From NCBI GenBank assembly GCA_046291695.1, contig JBKBSO010000001.1, positions 62,001-126,000 on the forward strand: DNA of 64,000 bases, given 5' to 3'. Within the stretch, counting starts at the first letter, position 1. Each line of letters starts with the position of its first letter. A program made the position numbers and the translations under genes. The stretch is from PNNG01 sp046291695. Lineage in GTDB: Bacteria > Bacteroidota > Bacteroidia > UBA7662. The notes under the pieces are model-generated. The model was not told the origin of the DNA. It saw only the letters and a program-made list of their open reading frames with translations, and did not search any database. Below are positions 25,035 to 33,710 of the stretch, one piece after another.

Positions 25035-25991
25035 ATGTCAGATTTAGTGCTTATCGAAGTAAAATCGGAATTGGGTGCCGGTACACGGGGCGCCAGCCTG
25101 GGTGTTGATGCGGTTAAAATTGCCGCTCACGACTTTGCTTCCAAGTTTTTTTTAAAAATTCAGCGTCAGGAAGTACCCAATCAAAATGAATTGCTGTATG
25201 AGCCGGTGCGAACACCTTTTGCCCGTTATGCCGAAGGAATACATCAGGTACTCGAAAATGTTGCCGCTACCGTAGCCGATAGCCTCAAAAACGACAAGTA
25301 TCCCATTGTGTTGGCAGGCGATCATAGCACCGCAGCCGGCACCATATCGGGTATAAAAATGGCCAATCCTAAAAAACGCCTGGGCGTTATCTGGGTAGAT
25401 GCCCATGCCGACTTACACTCACCATACACCACCCCTTCGGGCAATATGCATGGCATGCCCCTAGCCATGGTGGGGGCCGAAGATAATGTGGAATGTAAGT
25501 CGAATGAACCCGACGAAAAAACGGTGGTTCTTTGGAATAAGATCAAAGGAATTGGAGGAATTTCACCCAAAATTCAGCTTGAGGACATTGTTTTTATTGG
25601 GGCCCGTGATATCGAACCGCAAGAAGCCTACCTCATTAAAAAGCACAATATCCGTAATTTTACGGTTACCGATGTTCGGAAGCGCGGTGTTGAAAAGGTG
25701 GCATTTGAGGCGCTTACTTCGCTCGAAAAATGCGATATCATTTATGTGTCGTTCGATGTTGATAGCATGGATCCCAAAGTAAGCATGGGTACCGGAACGC
25801 CGGTGCCAAGTGGTATTAACGAACGTGAGGCAGGTAAACTCTTGCAAAACCTGGTGAGCAGTCCTAAAGTGGTGTGTTTCGAAATGGTTGAAATTAATCC
25901 TACCCTCGACAAAGAAAATCTGATGGCCGAAAACGCCTTCGAAATTCTTGTCAAAGTCTGCAATTCTATCTCTAATCAATCTATTTTCTAA
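25035..25991 (+). CDS. arginase
   Basis: A 318-residue ureohydrolase converting arginine to ornithine and urea. Metal-binding motifs are AGDHSTAAG, WVDAHADLHSPYTT and SFDVDSMDP. The loop PSGNMHGMPLA and the C-terminal EINPTLDKENLMAENA are characteristic of arginases rather than agmatinases. It lies 7 bases before argS and divergent from arginine decarboxylase, so three arginine-using enzymes are grouped. Confidence 0.85.
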   Translation: MSDLVLIEVKSELGAGTRGASLGVDAVKIAAHDFASKFFLKIQRQEVPNQNELLYEPVRTPFARYAEGIHQVLENVAATVADSLKNDKYPIVLAGDHSTAAGTISGIKMANPKKRLGVIWVDAHADLHSPYTTPSGNMHGMPLAMVGAEDNVECKSNEPDEKTVVLWNKIKGIGGISPKIQLEDIVFIGARDIEPQEAYLIKKHNIRNFTVTDVRKRGVEKVAFEALTSLEKCDIIYVSFDVDSMDPKVSMGTGTPVPSGINEREAGKLLQNLVSSPKVVCFEMVEINPTLDKENLMAENAFEILVKVCNSISNQSIF

Positions 25992-25998
25992 TAGTCAG

Positions 25999-27789
25999 AT
26001 GTTGTTACACGAAAAGCTAATTTTTGATGCTGTATCTAAATATGTATCTGAAAAATACACAATACCCCAAAGTGACATTAATTTGGTTTTCCAGCAAACC
26101 CGAAAAGAGTTTGAGGGAGATATCACCTTGGTTATTTTTGGATTGACCAAATTGCTCAAGAAGTCGCCACCACAAGTAGGCGATGAAATGACAGCATTGC
26201 TTAAAGAAATTATTTTTGAAGGACAACCGCTGCTAAAAGGCACTCAGTTGGTGCAAGGCTTCCTAAATATCAGCCTCAGCGACGCTTATTGGTTGTGGAG
26301 CTTACGTACACACAGCTTGAATTTGCCAGCAACGGGTAAAAAAACAGTGGTTGAATACTCCTCGCCAAATACCAACAAACCTTTACACCTCGGCCATATT
26401 CGTAACAACCTGCTTGGCGATTCGGTGAGCCGCATCATCGAAGCGGCCGGCGATGAACTGGTGAAGGTGCAAATCATCAACGATCGGGGTATCCACATTT
26501 GTAAATCGATGCTGGCCTGGCAAAAATTCGGGAAGGGCGAATCCCCCGAAAGTAGTGGTCTTAAAGGCGATCACCTGGTAGGTAAATACTATGTGGCCTA
26601 CGACAAAGCTTACCGGGCCGATGTTGCTGCGTTGTTAGCGGCCGGTATGGCAGAAGCAGAAGCGAAAGCCAAAGCCCCCATTTTGCTCGAAGCGCAAGAA
26701 ATGTTGCGAAAGTGGGAAGCAGGCGATACTGAAATTATAGCCCTCTGGGAAAAAATGAACAGCTGGGTTTATGCCGGCTTTAATGCTACTTATAGCCGTT
26801 TGGGTGTGAGTTTTGATAAAAACTATTACGAATCTCAAACCTATCTGCTGGGCAAAGACAAAGTACTTCAAGGTCTGCAACAAGGGGTATTCTTTCAAAA
26901 AGAGGATGGCTCGGTTTGGGCCGATTTATCGGCTGAAAAGCTCGACCAAAAGGTGGTGCTTCGAAGCGACGGTACCTCGGTGTACATGACCCAAGACATT
27001 GGTACGGCTATCGAACGCTACAATGAGTGGCAAATGGACAATATGATATACGTAGTAGGCAACGAACAGGACTATCATTTTAAAGTGTTGTTCCATATCC
27101 TGCAAAAGTTAGGGTACGACTGGGCACAACGTTGTTTTCACCTTTCATATGGCATGGTGGATTTGCCCAGCGGCAAAATGAAGTCGCGGGAGGGCACTGT
27201 AGTAGATGCCGACGATTTGATTGAAGAAGTAGTGGCTGGCGCACGACAGAAAACGCTTGAATTGGGCAAATTTGATGCACTTTCAGAGGCTGCAGCTGCC
27301 GATCTTTTTGAACAAATTGGCTTGGGCGCACTCAAATACTTTATCCTTAAGGTAGATCCTCAAAAGCGTATGCTGTTTAATCCAGATGAGTCAATTGATC
27401 TAAATGGCAATACTGGACCTTTTATTCAGTACAGTCACGCCCGTATATGTTCCATTCTTCGAAAGGCCGAAGCACGAGGCATTCCGCTGACTCAAAGACA
27501 TGCAGTAAACGCCTCCGAATTGGTAGCGGCCGAACGTGAACTTATTATTTTGCTTACTGCCTATAAGCAGGTGGTGCTCGAAGCGCGACAGAAATTGAGT
27601 CCAGCGGTAATTTGCCAGTATGCCTACGATTTGGCCACGGCTTTTAACCGTTTTTACCACGATTGCAGTATACTCAATGAGGCCCAAGCTGAGACCCAAG
27701 CTTTCCGCTTGAGCTTGGCGGCTCATACTGCAGAAGTGTTAAAGCGTTCGTTACATCTAATTGGTGTGGCAGCGCCTGAAAAAATGTAA
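25999..27789 (+). CDS. argS: arginine--tRNA ligase
   Basis: A 596-residue class I synthetase. The Arg-specific N-terminal domain is followed by the HIGH motif HLGH (130-133, in TNKPLHLGHIRN). The KMSKS equivalent is KMKS at 393-396. The C-terminal anticodon-binding DALR domain contains YAYDLATAFNRFYHDCSIL. The start at 25999, seven bases after the arginase stop, was chosen over an upstream frame extension that overlaps arginase. Co-transcription with arginase is likely. Confidence 0.95.
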   Translation: MLLHEKLIFDAVSKYVSEKYTIPQSDINLVFQQTRKEFEGDITLVIFGLTKLLKKSPPQVGDEMTALLKEIIFEGQPLLKGTQLVQGFLNISLSDAYWLWSLRTHSLNLPATGKKTVVEYSSPNTNKPLHLGHIRNNLLGDSVSRIIEAAGDELVKVQIINDRGIHICKSMLAWQKFGKGESPESSGLKGDHLVGKYYVAYDKAYRADVAALLAAGMAEAEAKAKAPILLEAQEMLRKWEAGDTEIIALWEKMNSWVYAGFNATYSRLGVSFDKNYYESQTYLLGKDKVLQGLQQGVFFQKEDGSVWADLSAEKLDQKVVLRSDGTSVYMTQDIGTAIERYNEWQMDNMIYVVGNEQDYHFKVLFHILQKLGYDWAQRCFHLSYGMVDLPSGKMKSREGTVVDADDLIEEVVAGARQKTLELGKFDALSEAAAADLFEQIGLGALKYFILKVDPQKRMLFNPDESIDLNGNTGPFIQYSHARICSILRKAEARGIPLTQRHAVNASELVAAERELIILLTAYKQVVLEARQKLSPAVICQYAYDLATAFNRFYHDCSILNEAQAETQAFRLSLAAHTAEVLKRSLHLIGVAAPEKM

Positions 27790-27879
27790 AAGCGTCAACC
27801 AATTTCATTTTATGCTGTTATAAAACGACCAAGGTCCTGAACGGATCTGGCTTGCTTTTACAACTAAGTTTTCAAGTCA

Positions 27880-28665
27880 ATGAATTTACATATCGAACGC
27901 ATCAAAGAGAACATTGAGCCGCTGCGCCAACAAATCATCAATCATCCGGTGTATGCTTCCATACGCAACATCCACGATTTGCATGTATTTATGCAGTACC
28001 ATGTATACGCTGTTTGGGATTTTATGTCGTTGGTAAAGGCGCTTCAACAGCAGTTAACTTGCACTCAAGTGCCTTGGTTTCCGGTGGGTAATGCCGAAAC
28101 CCGTTATTTGATTAATGAAATTGTGTTGGGCGAGGAGTCGGACGTAGATCCCAATGGTGAACGCACCAGCCACTTTGAGTTGTATTTACAAGCCATGCAA
28201 CAAAGTGGTGCCAATACAGCTGAAATTGAAAGCTTTGTAAGCAGTCTGCGTAGTTCAGGAGACTTTCAGGCAGCTTATCTTCAAGCTGCTACACCGCTCA
28301 AAGCGCGTGCTTTTGTCGATTTTACTTTTGATACCATTACCAGTGAAAAGACGTATTTACAATCGGCTATTTTTACTTTTGGTCGCGAAGACTTGATTCC
28401 CGGCATGTTTTTGTCGATTATCAACGAAATTCACCGAAATTTCCCCGACAAAATCTCGCTCTTTAAATATTACATCGAGCGACACATTGAAGTGGATGGA
28501 GAGCACCACAGTGCTTTAGCCCTTGAAATGACCTCACAATTGTGTGGTAACGACGAGCTGCGCTGGCAAGAAGCTGAACAAGCGGTTGTTGCATCCTTGC
28601 AGCAGCGTTTGGCTTTGTGGGATGGGGTGCACGAAGAACTTCGTCAGCGGCAATTGGCGGTTTAA
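27880..28665 (+). CDS. DUF3050 protein (heme-oxygenase-like fold family)
   Basis: A 261-residue helical protein. The DUF3050 pattern is clear: NHPVYASIRNIHDLHVFMQY near residue 21, then WDFMSLVKALQQQLT and a histidine-rich C-terminal segment (YIERHIEVDGEHHSALALE). The family is predicted to share the heme-oxygenase-like/TenA-like helical fold. Clustered His and Glu residues (E-H and D-x-E-H-H) would suit a di-metal site as in HDO-type oxygenases; this is inference. No operon partner. Confidence 0.8.
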   Translation: MNLHIERIKENIEPLRQQIINHPVYASIRNIHDLHVFMQYHVYAVWDFMSLVKALQQQLTCTQVPWFPVGNAETRYLINEIVLGEESDVDPNGERTSHFELYLQAMQQSGANTAEIESFVSSLRSSGDFQAAYLQAATPLKARAFVDFTFDTITSEKTYLQSAIFTFGREDLIPGMFLSIINEIHRNFPDKISLFKYYIERHIEVDGEHHSALALEMTSQLCGNDELRWQEAEQAVVASLQQRLALWDGVHEELRQRQLAV

Positions 28666-28730
28666 TCGGCTATCCGCTGGTTTGATTCTTTGTTGGTTGA
28701 ACAGTTGGCAGTTTGGAAAAATGCTGAATC

Positions 28731-29318
28731 TCATTGCACCCGTGCTGCTGCTAATGGCTTTTGCCAAACCGCAGCCGTTTGGGCGGCTTTAAGTATGTCT
28801 TCAGCCCGATTAACTACGGTCCATAATAGCCTATGGTGTTCTGACATGAAATGTTCTTCTTCGCAGCGCGCCAATTGTGCCAGCAAGGGGTCATAAAACC
28901 CGTCGAGATTTAAAATCACAATGGGATGGGGGTAGAGTCCCAAACGTTTCCAAGTAATAGCTTCGAGTAATTCTTCGAGCGTGCCGGTTCCGCCGGGTAG
29001 CGCAATTAAGGCATCGGTGCCTTCTAAAAAGCGTTTTTTACGCTCGTGCATATCGGCTACAAAGTGAAACTGTTTTACTTGTTTATGTGCCCATTCTACT
29101 TCTTTCATAAAGTTGGGCATAATGCCTGTGATTTCGCCTCCAAGTGACAGTACGCGGTCGGCCAAACGGCCCATGAGACCGGTTGAACCTCCACCGTACA
29201 CCACACGTACCCCGTTATTTACCAGATCTTCGGCAAGCTGGTCGGTTGCCAACAAATACTTTTCGGGGCTCAGTACCGAAGACGCACAATACACACAGAC
29301 CTGCTTGATGCTGTTCAT
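28731..29318 (-). CDS. LOG-family protein (cytokinin riboside 5'-monophosphate phosphoribohydrolase type)
   Basis: A 195-residue Rossmann-fold protein of the TIGR00730/LOG group. It shows VCVYCASS at the N-terminus, YGGGSTGLMG near 41-50, and the catalytic motif PGGTGTLEE about residue 108. LOG enzymes cleave nucleoside 5'-monophosphates to base and ribose 5-phosphate; the physiological substrate here is unknown. Its ATG overlaps the TAA of the upstream E1 gene (TAATG), implying translational coupling. Confidence 0.88.
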   Translation of the reverse strand: MNSIKQVCVYCASSVLSPEKYLLATDQLAEDLVNNGVRVVYGGGSTGLMGRLADRVLSLGGEITGIMPNFMKEVEWAHKQVKQFHFVADMHERKKRFLEGTDALIALPGGTGTLEELLEAITWKRLGLYPHPIVILNLDGFYDPLLAQLARCEEEHFMSEHHRLLWTVVNRAEDILKAAQTAAVWQKPLAAARVQ

Positions 29319-31738
29319 TATAAGTACTTGGGGAAACTTGTAGGGTCTGATTCGCTCATGATGTCGTACACGGCTTCTACCACGTCATCAACGCTGGGCT
29401 TACTGAAATAGTCGCCATCGGTGCCATAAGCTGGCCGATGCGCCTTGGCTGTTAAGGTGCGACCCGGACTGTCGAGCCAATAGTAGGCCCCTTGTTCTTC
29501 CATAAGTTGTTGGAAGATAAAGGCCGAAGCACCACCGGGTACGTCTTCGTCGAGGATGAGGAATCGGTTGGTTTTCTTAACTGATTTCAGCAAATCATGG
29601 TTCAGGTCGAAGGGAAGGAGCGATTGCACATCAACCACTTCGGCTTGTATACCGGTTTCGGCCAACTGTTGAGCAGCTTCAAGGGCAATGCGGCAACTTG
29701 ATCCATAGGTGATGATGCTGATATCATCGCCTTCACGAATAACTTCGGGCTTGCCCAGGGGCAGGTTGAATTCGCTTAGGTTATCGGGCATGGTTTCTTT
29801 CAATCGATAGCCATTGAGGCATTCAATCACCAAGGCGGGTTCATCGCTTTTGAGCAGGGTGTTGTAAAAACCTACGGCCTGAACCATATTACGGGGTACC
29901 AGCAGGTGCATACCCCGGATGCTGTGCAATATCATGCCTATGGGAGAGCCTGAATGCCAGATGCCTTCGAGCCGGTGCCCTCGTGTTCGAATGATAAGCG
30001 GTGCTTTTTGTCCGCCTTTGGTGCGGTATTGCAGGGTGGAAATGTCGTCGCTCATGATTTGCAGGGCGTACAACAGGTAATCGAGGTACTGAATTTCAAC
30101 CAATGGGCGTAAGCCGCGCATGGCTGCTCCCAATCCCTGACCAACGATGGTCATCTCGCGTATACCGGTGTCGGTAACCCGTAATTCACCATGTTTTTCC
30201 TGCAGTCCGGCAAACCCCTGGTTCACGTCGCCGATTTTACCAACGTCTTCGCCTATAGCAAAAAAGCGGGCGTCGTTTTGCAGTATGGTGTCGAAGGCTT
30301 TATTCAAAATTTCGTAGCCATTAAGTTTCTGGCTCTGTTCGGTATAAACAGCCGGTACTTCAGCGATTTTAGCGGCTGCGGCTGCTGATTCGCTGTGCAG
30401 GTAGCTGCTGTATTTTTCGAAGTTTTGTGCATCGAGGCTGGCCTTGTAGGCACGCAATGATTGTAGGGCTTCGTTTTGTTCGCTCCTACAAATACGCAGA
30501 CTTTTACGGATTGCCCCCATAATGTCTTTACGAATGGCGTCTTTGTTGGTGGCCAATTCGTTCCGAACAGCGGTAAGGAATGCCGACTGGCTACTCGAAC
30601 CAATCAACGCATCCAGCTTGGCTAGGGTTTCGGCTTTTTCGGCTTCAATTTCGGCCCTGTACGCAGCAAAGGCAGCTTGCTGTTCTGTTTTTACATAGGA
30701 AACGGCCTCAGCTTCAAGTGTGTCGAGTGCTTCTACAGTGCTGATGCCTTGAGACAGCATCCATTCGCGCATTTTGAGCAAACAGTCGTGCTCTTGCTCC
30801 CATTGCAATCGTTCCGGACTTTTGTAACGCTCGTGCGAGCCTGAGGTGGAGTGCCCCTGTGGTTGGGTAACCTCAATCACGTGAATGATGGCAGGCATAT
30901 GGGTGTCGCGCATTTCTTCGATGGCCGTGAGGTATGTTTCGCATAAACTGGCATAATCCCAGCCCTTTACGGTATAAATGCGGTAGCCCTTGCCATTTTC
31001 GTTAGTAGCGAAGCCACTTAAAATATCCGACAGGTTTTCTTTGGTGGTTTGATATTTGGCCGGTACAGAAATGCCATACTGGTCGTCCCAGATGTTAATG
31101 GCCAGTGGTACCTGCAGCACGCCGGCGGCATTTACGGTTTCCCAAAAATGTCCTTCAGAAGTTGAGGCATTGCCAATAGTAACAAAGCTGACTTCATTTC
31201 CTTTTTTGCTGAAGCTTTCGAAACTGTGCAAGGCCGGATTATCGCGGTAAAGTTTGCTTGCGTAGGCAATACCCAAAGCGCGTCCCATTTGACCCGCAGT
31301 GGGTGAGATGTCGGAGGTGCTGTGTGGTGCCTTGGTGAGGTCGAGCCAGTTGCCGGCATCGTCCAAAAAGCGCGATGCAAAGTGGCCGTTCATCAATCGT
31401 CCTGCCGAGGCCGGTTCAGCTTCCAATGATACGTGAGCGTACAATTGTGCAAAAAACTTCCGGATATCACTCATGCCCGTGGCGAACATAAAAGTTTGGT
31501 CGCGGTAATAGCCCGATCGTATATCGCCAGCTTTAAAGGCTTTAGCCATGGCCAATTGGGCTACCTCTTTTCCATCCCCAAAAATGCCGAATTTGGCCTT
31601 GCCTGTGAGCACCTCTTTACGACCCAATAAACTGGCCTGACGGCTCTCATAGGCCAATTTATAATCGGCCATGACCTCTTTTTTGAAGTCTTCAAAACTT
31701 AAGGTAGGATTGGCGGTGCTGGCTTTATTCTTCGACAT
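29318..31738 (-). CDS. fused alpha/beta subunit 2-oxoacid dehydrogenase E1 (branched-chain type)
   Basis: An 806-residue single-chain E1 of a thiamine-diphosphate 2-oxoacid dehydrogenase complex, most similar to the branched-chain family. Residues ~1-400 correspond to the alpha subunit, including the ThDP segment with GNASTSEGHF and INIWDDQYGIS, where GDG and ENN would be more usual. HSTSGSHERYKSP is the phosphorylation-loop region. Residues ~470-806 are the beta subunit (EDVGKIGDVNQGFAGLQ, GLRPLVEIQYLDYL, DVQSLLPFD). Alpha-beta fusion is common in Bacteroidota. E2 and E3 are not in the window. Confidence 0.9.
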   Translation of the reverse strand: MSKNKASTANPTLSFEDFKKEVMADYKLAYESRQASLLGRKEVLTGKAKFGIFGDGKEVAQLAMAKAFKAGDIRSGYYRDQTFMFATGMSDIRKFFAQLYAHVSLEAEPASAGRLMNGHFASRFLDDAGNWLDLTKAPHSTSDISPTAGQMGRALGIAYASKLYRDNPALHSFESFSKKGNEVSFVTIGNASTSEGHFWETVNAAGVLQVPLAINIWDDQYGISVPAKYQTTKENLSDILSGFATNENGKGYRIYTVKGWDYASLCETYLTAIEEMRDTHMPAIIHVIEVTQPQGHSTSGSHERYKSPERLQWEQEHDCLLKMREWMLSQGISTVEALDTLEAEAVSYVKTEQQAAFAAYRAEIEAEKAETLAKLDALIGSSSQSAFLTAVRNELATNKDAIRKDIMGAIRKSLRICRSEQNEALQSLRAYKASLDAQNFEKYSSYLHSESAAAAAKIAEVPAVYTEQSQKLNGYEILNKAFDTILQNDARFFAIGEDVGKIGDVNQGFAGLQEKHGELRVTDTGIREMTIVGQGLGAAMRGLRPLVEIQYLDYLLYALQIMSDDISTLQYRTKGGQKAPLIIRTRGHRLEGIWHSGSPIGMILHSIRGMHLLVPRNMVQAVGFYNTLLKSDEPALVIECLNGYRLKETMPDNLSEFNLPLGKPEVIREGDDISIITYGSSCRIALEAAQQLAETGIQAEVVDVQSLLPFDLNHDLLKSVKKTNRFLILDEDVPGGASAFIFQQLMEEQGAYYWLDSPGRTLTAKAHRPAYGTDGDYFSKPSVDDVVEAVYDIMSESDPTSFPKYL

Positions 31739-31760
31739 AAACGGGTATTTTTGAGGAGAG

Positions 31761-31768
31761 CAAAGATA
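31761..31768 (-). promoter_or_regulatory. -7 box (TATCTTTG) for E1-LOG operon
   Basis: Exact TAnnTTTG match on the minus strand ending 22 bases before the E1 ATG. Confidence 0.55.
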
Positions 31769-31874
31769 GCAAAAACCGCCTAAGGGCGGAAGTAGAGCCG
31801 CTGTACCCCTTAAATTAAATGGTTGTTGTCGTCAAAAAAATAGCCAGGCATGAACTTTTCATCAAATTTTAAGA

Positions 31875-31904
31875 TTGTGTGCTTGTTAAACTTTTGTACT
31901 TTTG
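31875..31904 (+). promoter_or_regulatory. promoter of DUF1573 gene
   Basis: TTG (31875-31877), 19-base spacer, TACTTTTG (31897-31904); ATG 33 bases downstream. Confidence 0.75.
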
Positions 31905-31936
31905 AGATTGTCAAATCGCAGTTAAACATCTAAATT

Positions 31937-32389
31937 ATGAAAAAGCTAATAGCCGTTTTATCATTTGTAGCCCTATCTGGTGCTGCTTTTGCCCAAAACG
32001 CCGCCGACGATGCCAAGTCGAAGGCTGTCCTGAAATTTGAAAAAGAAGTGCATGATTTTGGTACCATCAGGGAAGGAGAGATGGCTACGCACGAGTTCGT
32101 TTTTACCAATACAGGTAACGAGCCACTGATTATCTCTAATGTTTCTGCTTCTTGCGGTTGCACTACGCCAAGCTGGACGCGTGAGCCGGTAAAAAATGGT
32201 GAAAAGGGTTCAATTAAAGCCGTTTATAACTCTCAAAACCGCCCGGGGCCTTTTACTAAACAGGTAACCATTACGAGCAATGCCAACACCCCAACCAAAG
32301 TGCTAACCATCAAAGGTGTTGTAGAGCGTCAGCCTTCAGGTGTTCCCGAAAATAAAAACACTACTGGAAGCCCGGTGACCAAGCCATAA
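31937..32389 (+). CDS. exported DUF1573 protein
   Basis: A 150-residue secreted protein with signal peptide MKKLIAVLSFVALSGAAFAQ. The mature part is one Ig-like DUF1573 domain: VHDFGTIREGEMATHEFVF, then NTGNEPLIISNVSASCGCTT with the conserved CGC. Such proteins are abundant in the Bacteroidota envelope; function is unknown. The Pro/Thr/Asn-rich tail after residue 133 is probably disordered. It has its own promoter and a terminator that is also part of the next gene's promoter. Confidence 0.88.
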   Translation: MKKLIAVLSFVALSGAAFAQNAADDAKSKAVLKFEKEVHDFGTIREGEMATHEFVFTNTGNEPLIISNVSASCGCTTPSWTREPVKNGEKGSIKAVYNSQNRPGPFTKQVTITSNANTPTKVLTIKGVVERQPSGVPENKNTTGSPVTKP

Positions 32390-32411
32390 GCTTAATTTAA
32401 ATTAATTCATG

Positions 32412-32435
32412 AACCCGTGTATCTTTGCACGGGTT
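32412..32435 (+). promoter_or_regulatory. -7 box inside the terminator hairpin, promoter of aminotransferase gene
   Basis: The hairpin loop reads TATCTTTG (32420-32427), an exact TAnnTTTG. Transcripts would start about 32433, in the T run, 19 or so bases before the aminotransferase ATG at 32452, and would not contain the hairpin. No TTG is visible about 19 bases upstream. Confidence 0.55.
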
Positions 32436-32440
32436 TTTTT
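32412..32440 (+). terminator. terminator of DUF1573 gene
   Basis: Perfect 8-bp stem AACCCGTG / CACGGGTT with an 8-base loop, followed by a T run to 32440. The loop is itself a perfect promoter -7 box (next entry). Confidence 0.75.
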
Positions 32441-32451
32441 ATTTCAATCTT

Positions 32452-33651
32452 ATGCCAAGTATTTCGCAACGAGGCCTGGCCATGCCGGCTTCTCCCATTC
32501 GTAAACTCGTACCTTTTGCCGAAGAAGCGGCTTCAAAAGGGGTGATGATTTATCACCTGAATATCGGTCAACCTGATATCGAAACGGCGCCGGTTTTTAT
32601 GGAAGCTGTTCATGCTTTTAATGGCAAAGTACTCGAATATTCGCATTCAGCCGGCTTTGAATCATACCGGCGGACCTATGCTGCTCGTTTCCAAGAAAGA
32701 GGTATAGCGGTAAACCATAACGATATTATCATTACCACTGGGGGTTCCGAAGCCATTGTGTTTGGCATGATGAGCTGCCTGAATCCCGGCGACGAGGTGA
32801 TTATTCCTGAACCATTTTATGCGAATTATAATGGTTTTGCCCAAATGGCAGGGGTGAAGGTGGTGCCCATTACCACCTATATAGACGATAGCTTCGCATT
32901 GCCATCGGTGAGTGATTTTGAAAAGCTCATCAACAAACGTACACGAGCTATTGTAATTTGTAACCCCAACAACCCAACCGGTACACTTTACACCGATGAA
33001 GAACTCAATCAGTTACGCGAATTGGTTCTGAAGCACGACCTATACCTCTTTGCTGACGAAGTATATCGCGTATTTGCCTATGGCGACAAAGAGCATACTT
33101 CTATTTTGAGTTTAGAAGGTCTTGAAAATCATGCGGTTGTGGTAGAGAGTGTGTCAAAAATTTATAGTGCCTGCGGTGCCCGTATTGGCGCCCTAGTTAC
33201 CCGTAATAAGGACGTAATTGCTACTGCCATGAAGTTCGCCCAGGCGCGTCTTAGCCCGCCTACGCTCGAACAAATTGGTGCCGCTGCTGCTCTTGAAACA
33301 CCTCAGGCCTACTTCGACGAGGTAAGGGCAGAATACATCAGCCGACGCGATTTGGTGGTAAATGCCTTACGCGATATGCCCGGTGTGGTTTGTCCCAATC
33401 CAGGCGGAGCTTTTTATTGCGTAGTGCGCTTACCAATAGATGATAGCGATTTGTTTTGCCAATGGATGCTAGAATCGTTTGAGTACGAAAAACAAACGGT
33501 GATGATGGCCCCGGCTACTGGCTTTTATGCCACACCCGGATTAGGAAAAAATGAGGTTCGTATTGCTTATGTACTCAAAAAAGAATACCTCGAAAAAGCC
33601 ATGGTTTGTTTGGCAAAAGGCCTCGAACAATATCCTGGACGTACCCTTTGA
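32452..33651 (+). CDS. class I/II pyridoxal-phosphate aminotransferase (aspartate aminotransferase-like)
   Basis: A 399-residue fold type I aminotransferase. Conserved stretches are YHLNIGQPDIETAP near the N-terminus, the cofactor-binding CNPNNPTGTLYTDEEL, DEVYRVFAYGD, and the PLP-lysine segment VVESVSKIYSACGARIG. It belongs to the AspB/class Ib-like group; substrate specificity cannot be assigned. The upstream nine codons of the open frame run through the terminator/promoter element, so 32452 is the start. Confidence 0.87.
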   Translation: MPSISQRGLAMPASPIRKLVPFAEEAASKGVMIYHLNIGQPDIETAPVFMEAVHAFNGKVLEYSHSAGFESYRRTYAARFQERGIAVNHNDIIITTGGSEAIVFGMMSCLNPGDEVIIPEPFYANYNGFAQMAGVKVVPITTYIDDSFALPSVSDFEKLINKRTRAIVICNPNNPTGTLYTDEELNQLRELVLKHDLYLFADEVYRVFAYGDKEHTSILSLEGLENHAVVVESVSKIYSACGARIGALVTRNKDVIATAMKFAQARLSPPTLEQIGAAAALETPQAYFDEVRAEYISRRDLVVNALRDMPGVVCPNPGGAFYCVVRLPIDDSDLFCQWMLESFEYEKQTVMMAPATGFYATPGLGKNEVRIAYVLKKEYLEKAMVCLAKGLEQYPGRTL

Positions 33652-33670
33652 TGAGCATATGCAAGCATAT

Positions 33671-33710
33671 AATGCCCGGGAACTTGAGTTTTCGGGCATT
33701 TTTATTTTTT
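33671..33710 (+). terminator. intrinsic terminator of aminotransferase gene
   Basis: AATGCCCG / CGGGCATT stem followed by TTTATTTTTT. It overlaps the last codons of the convergent gene on the minus strand. Confidence 0.8.
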
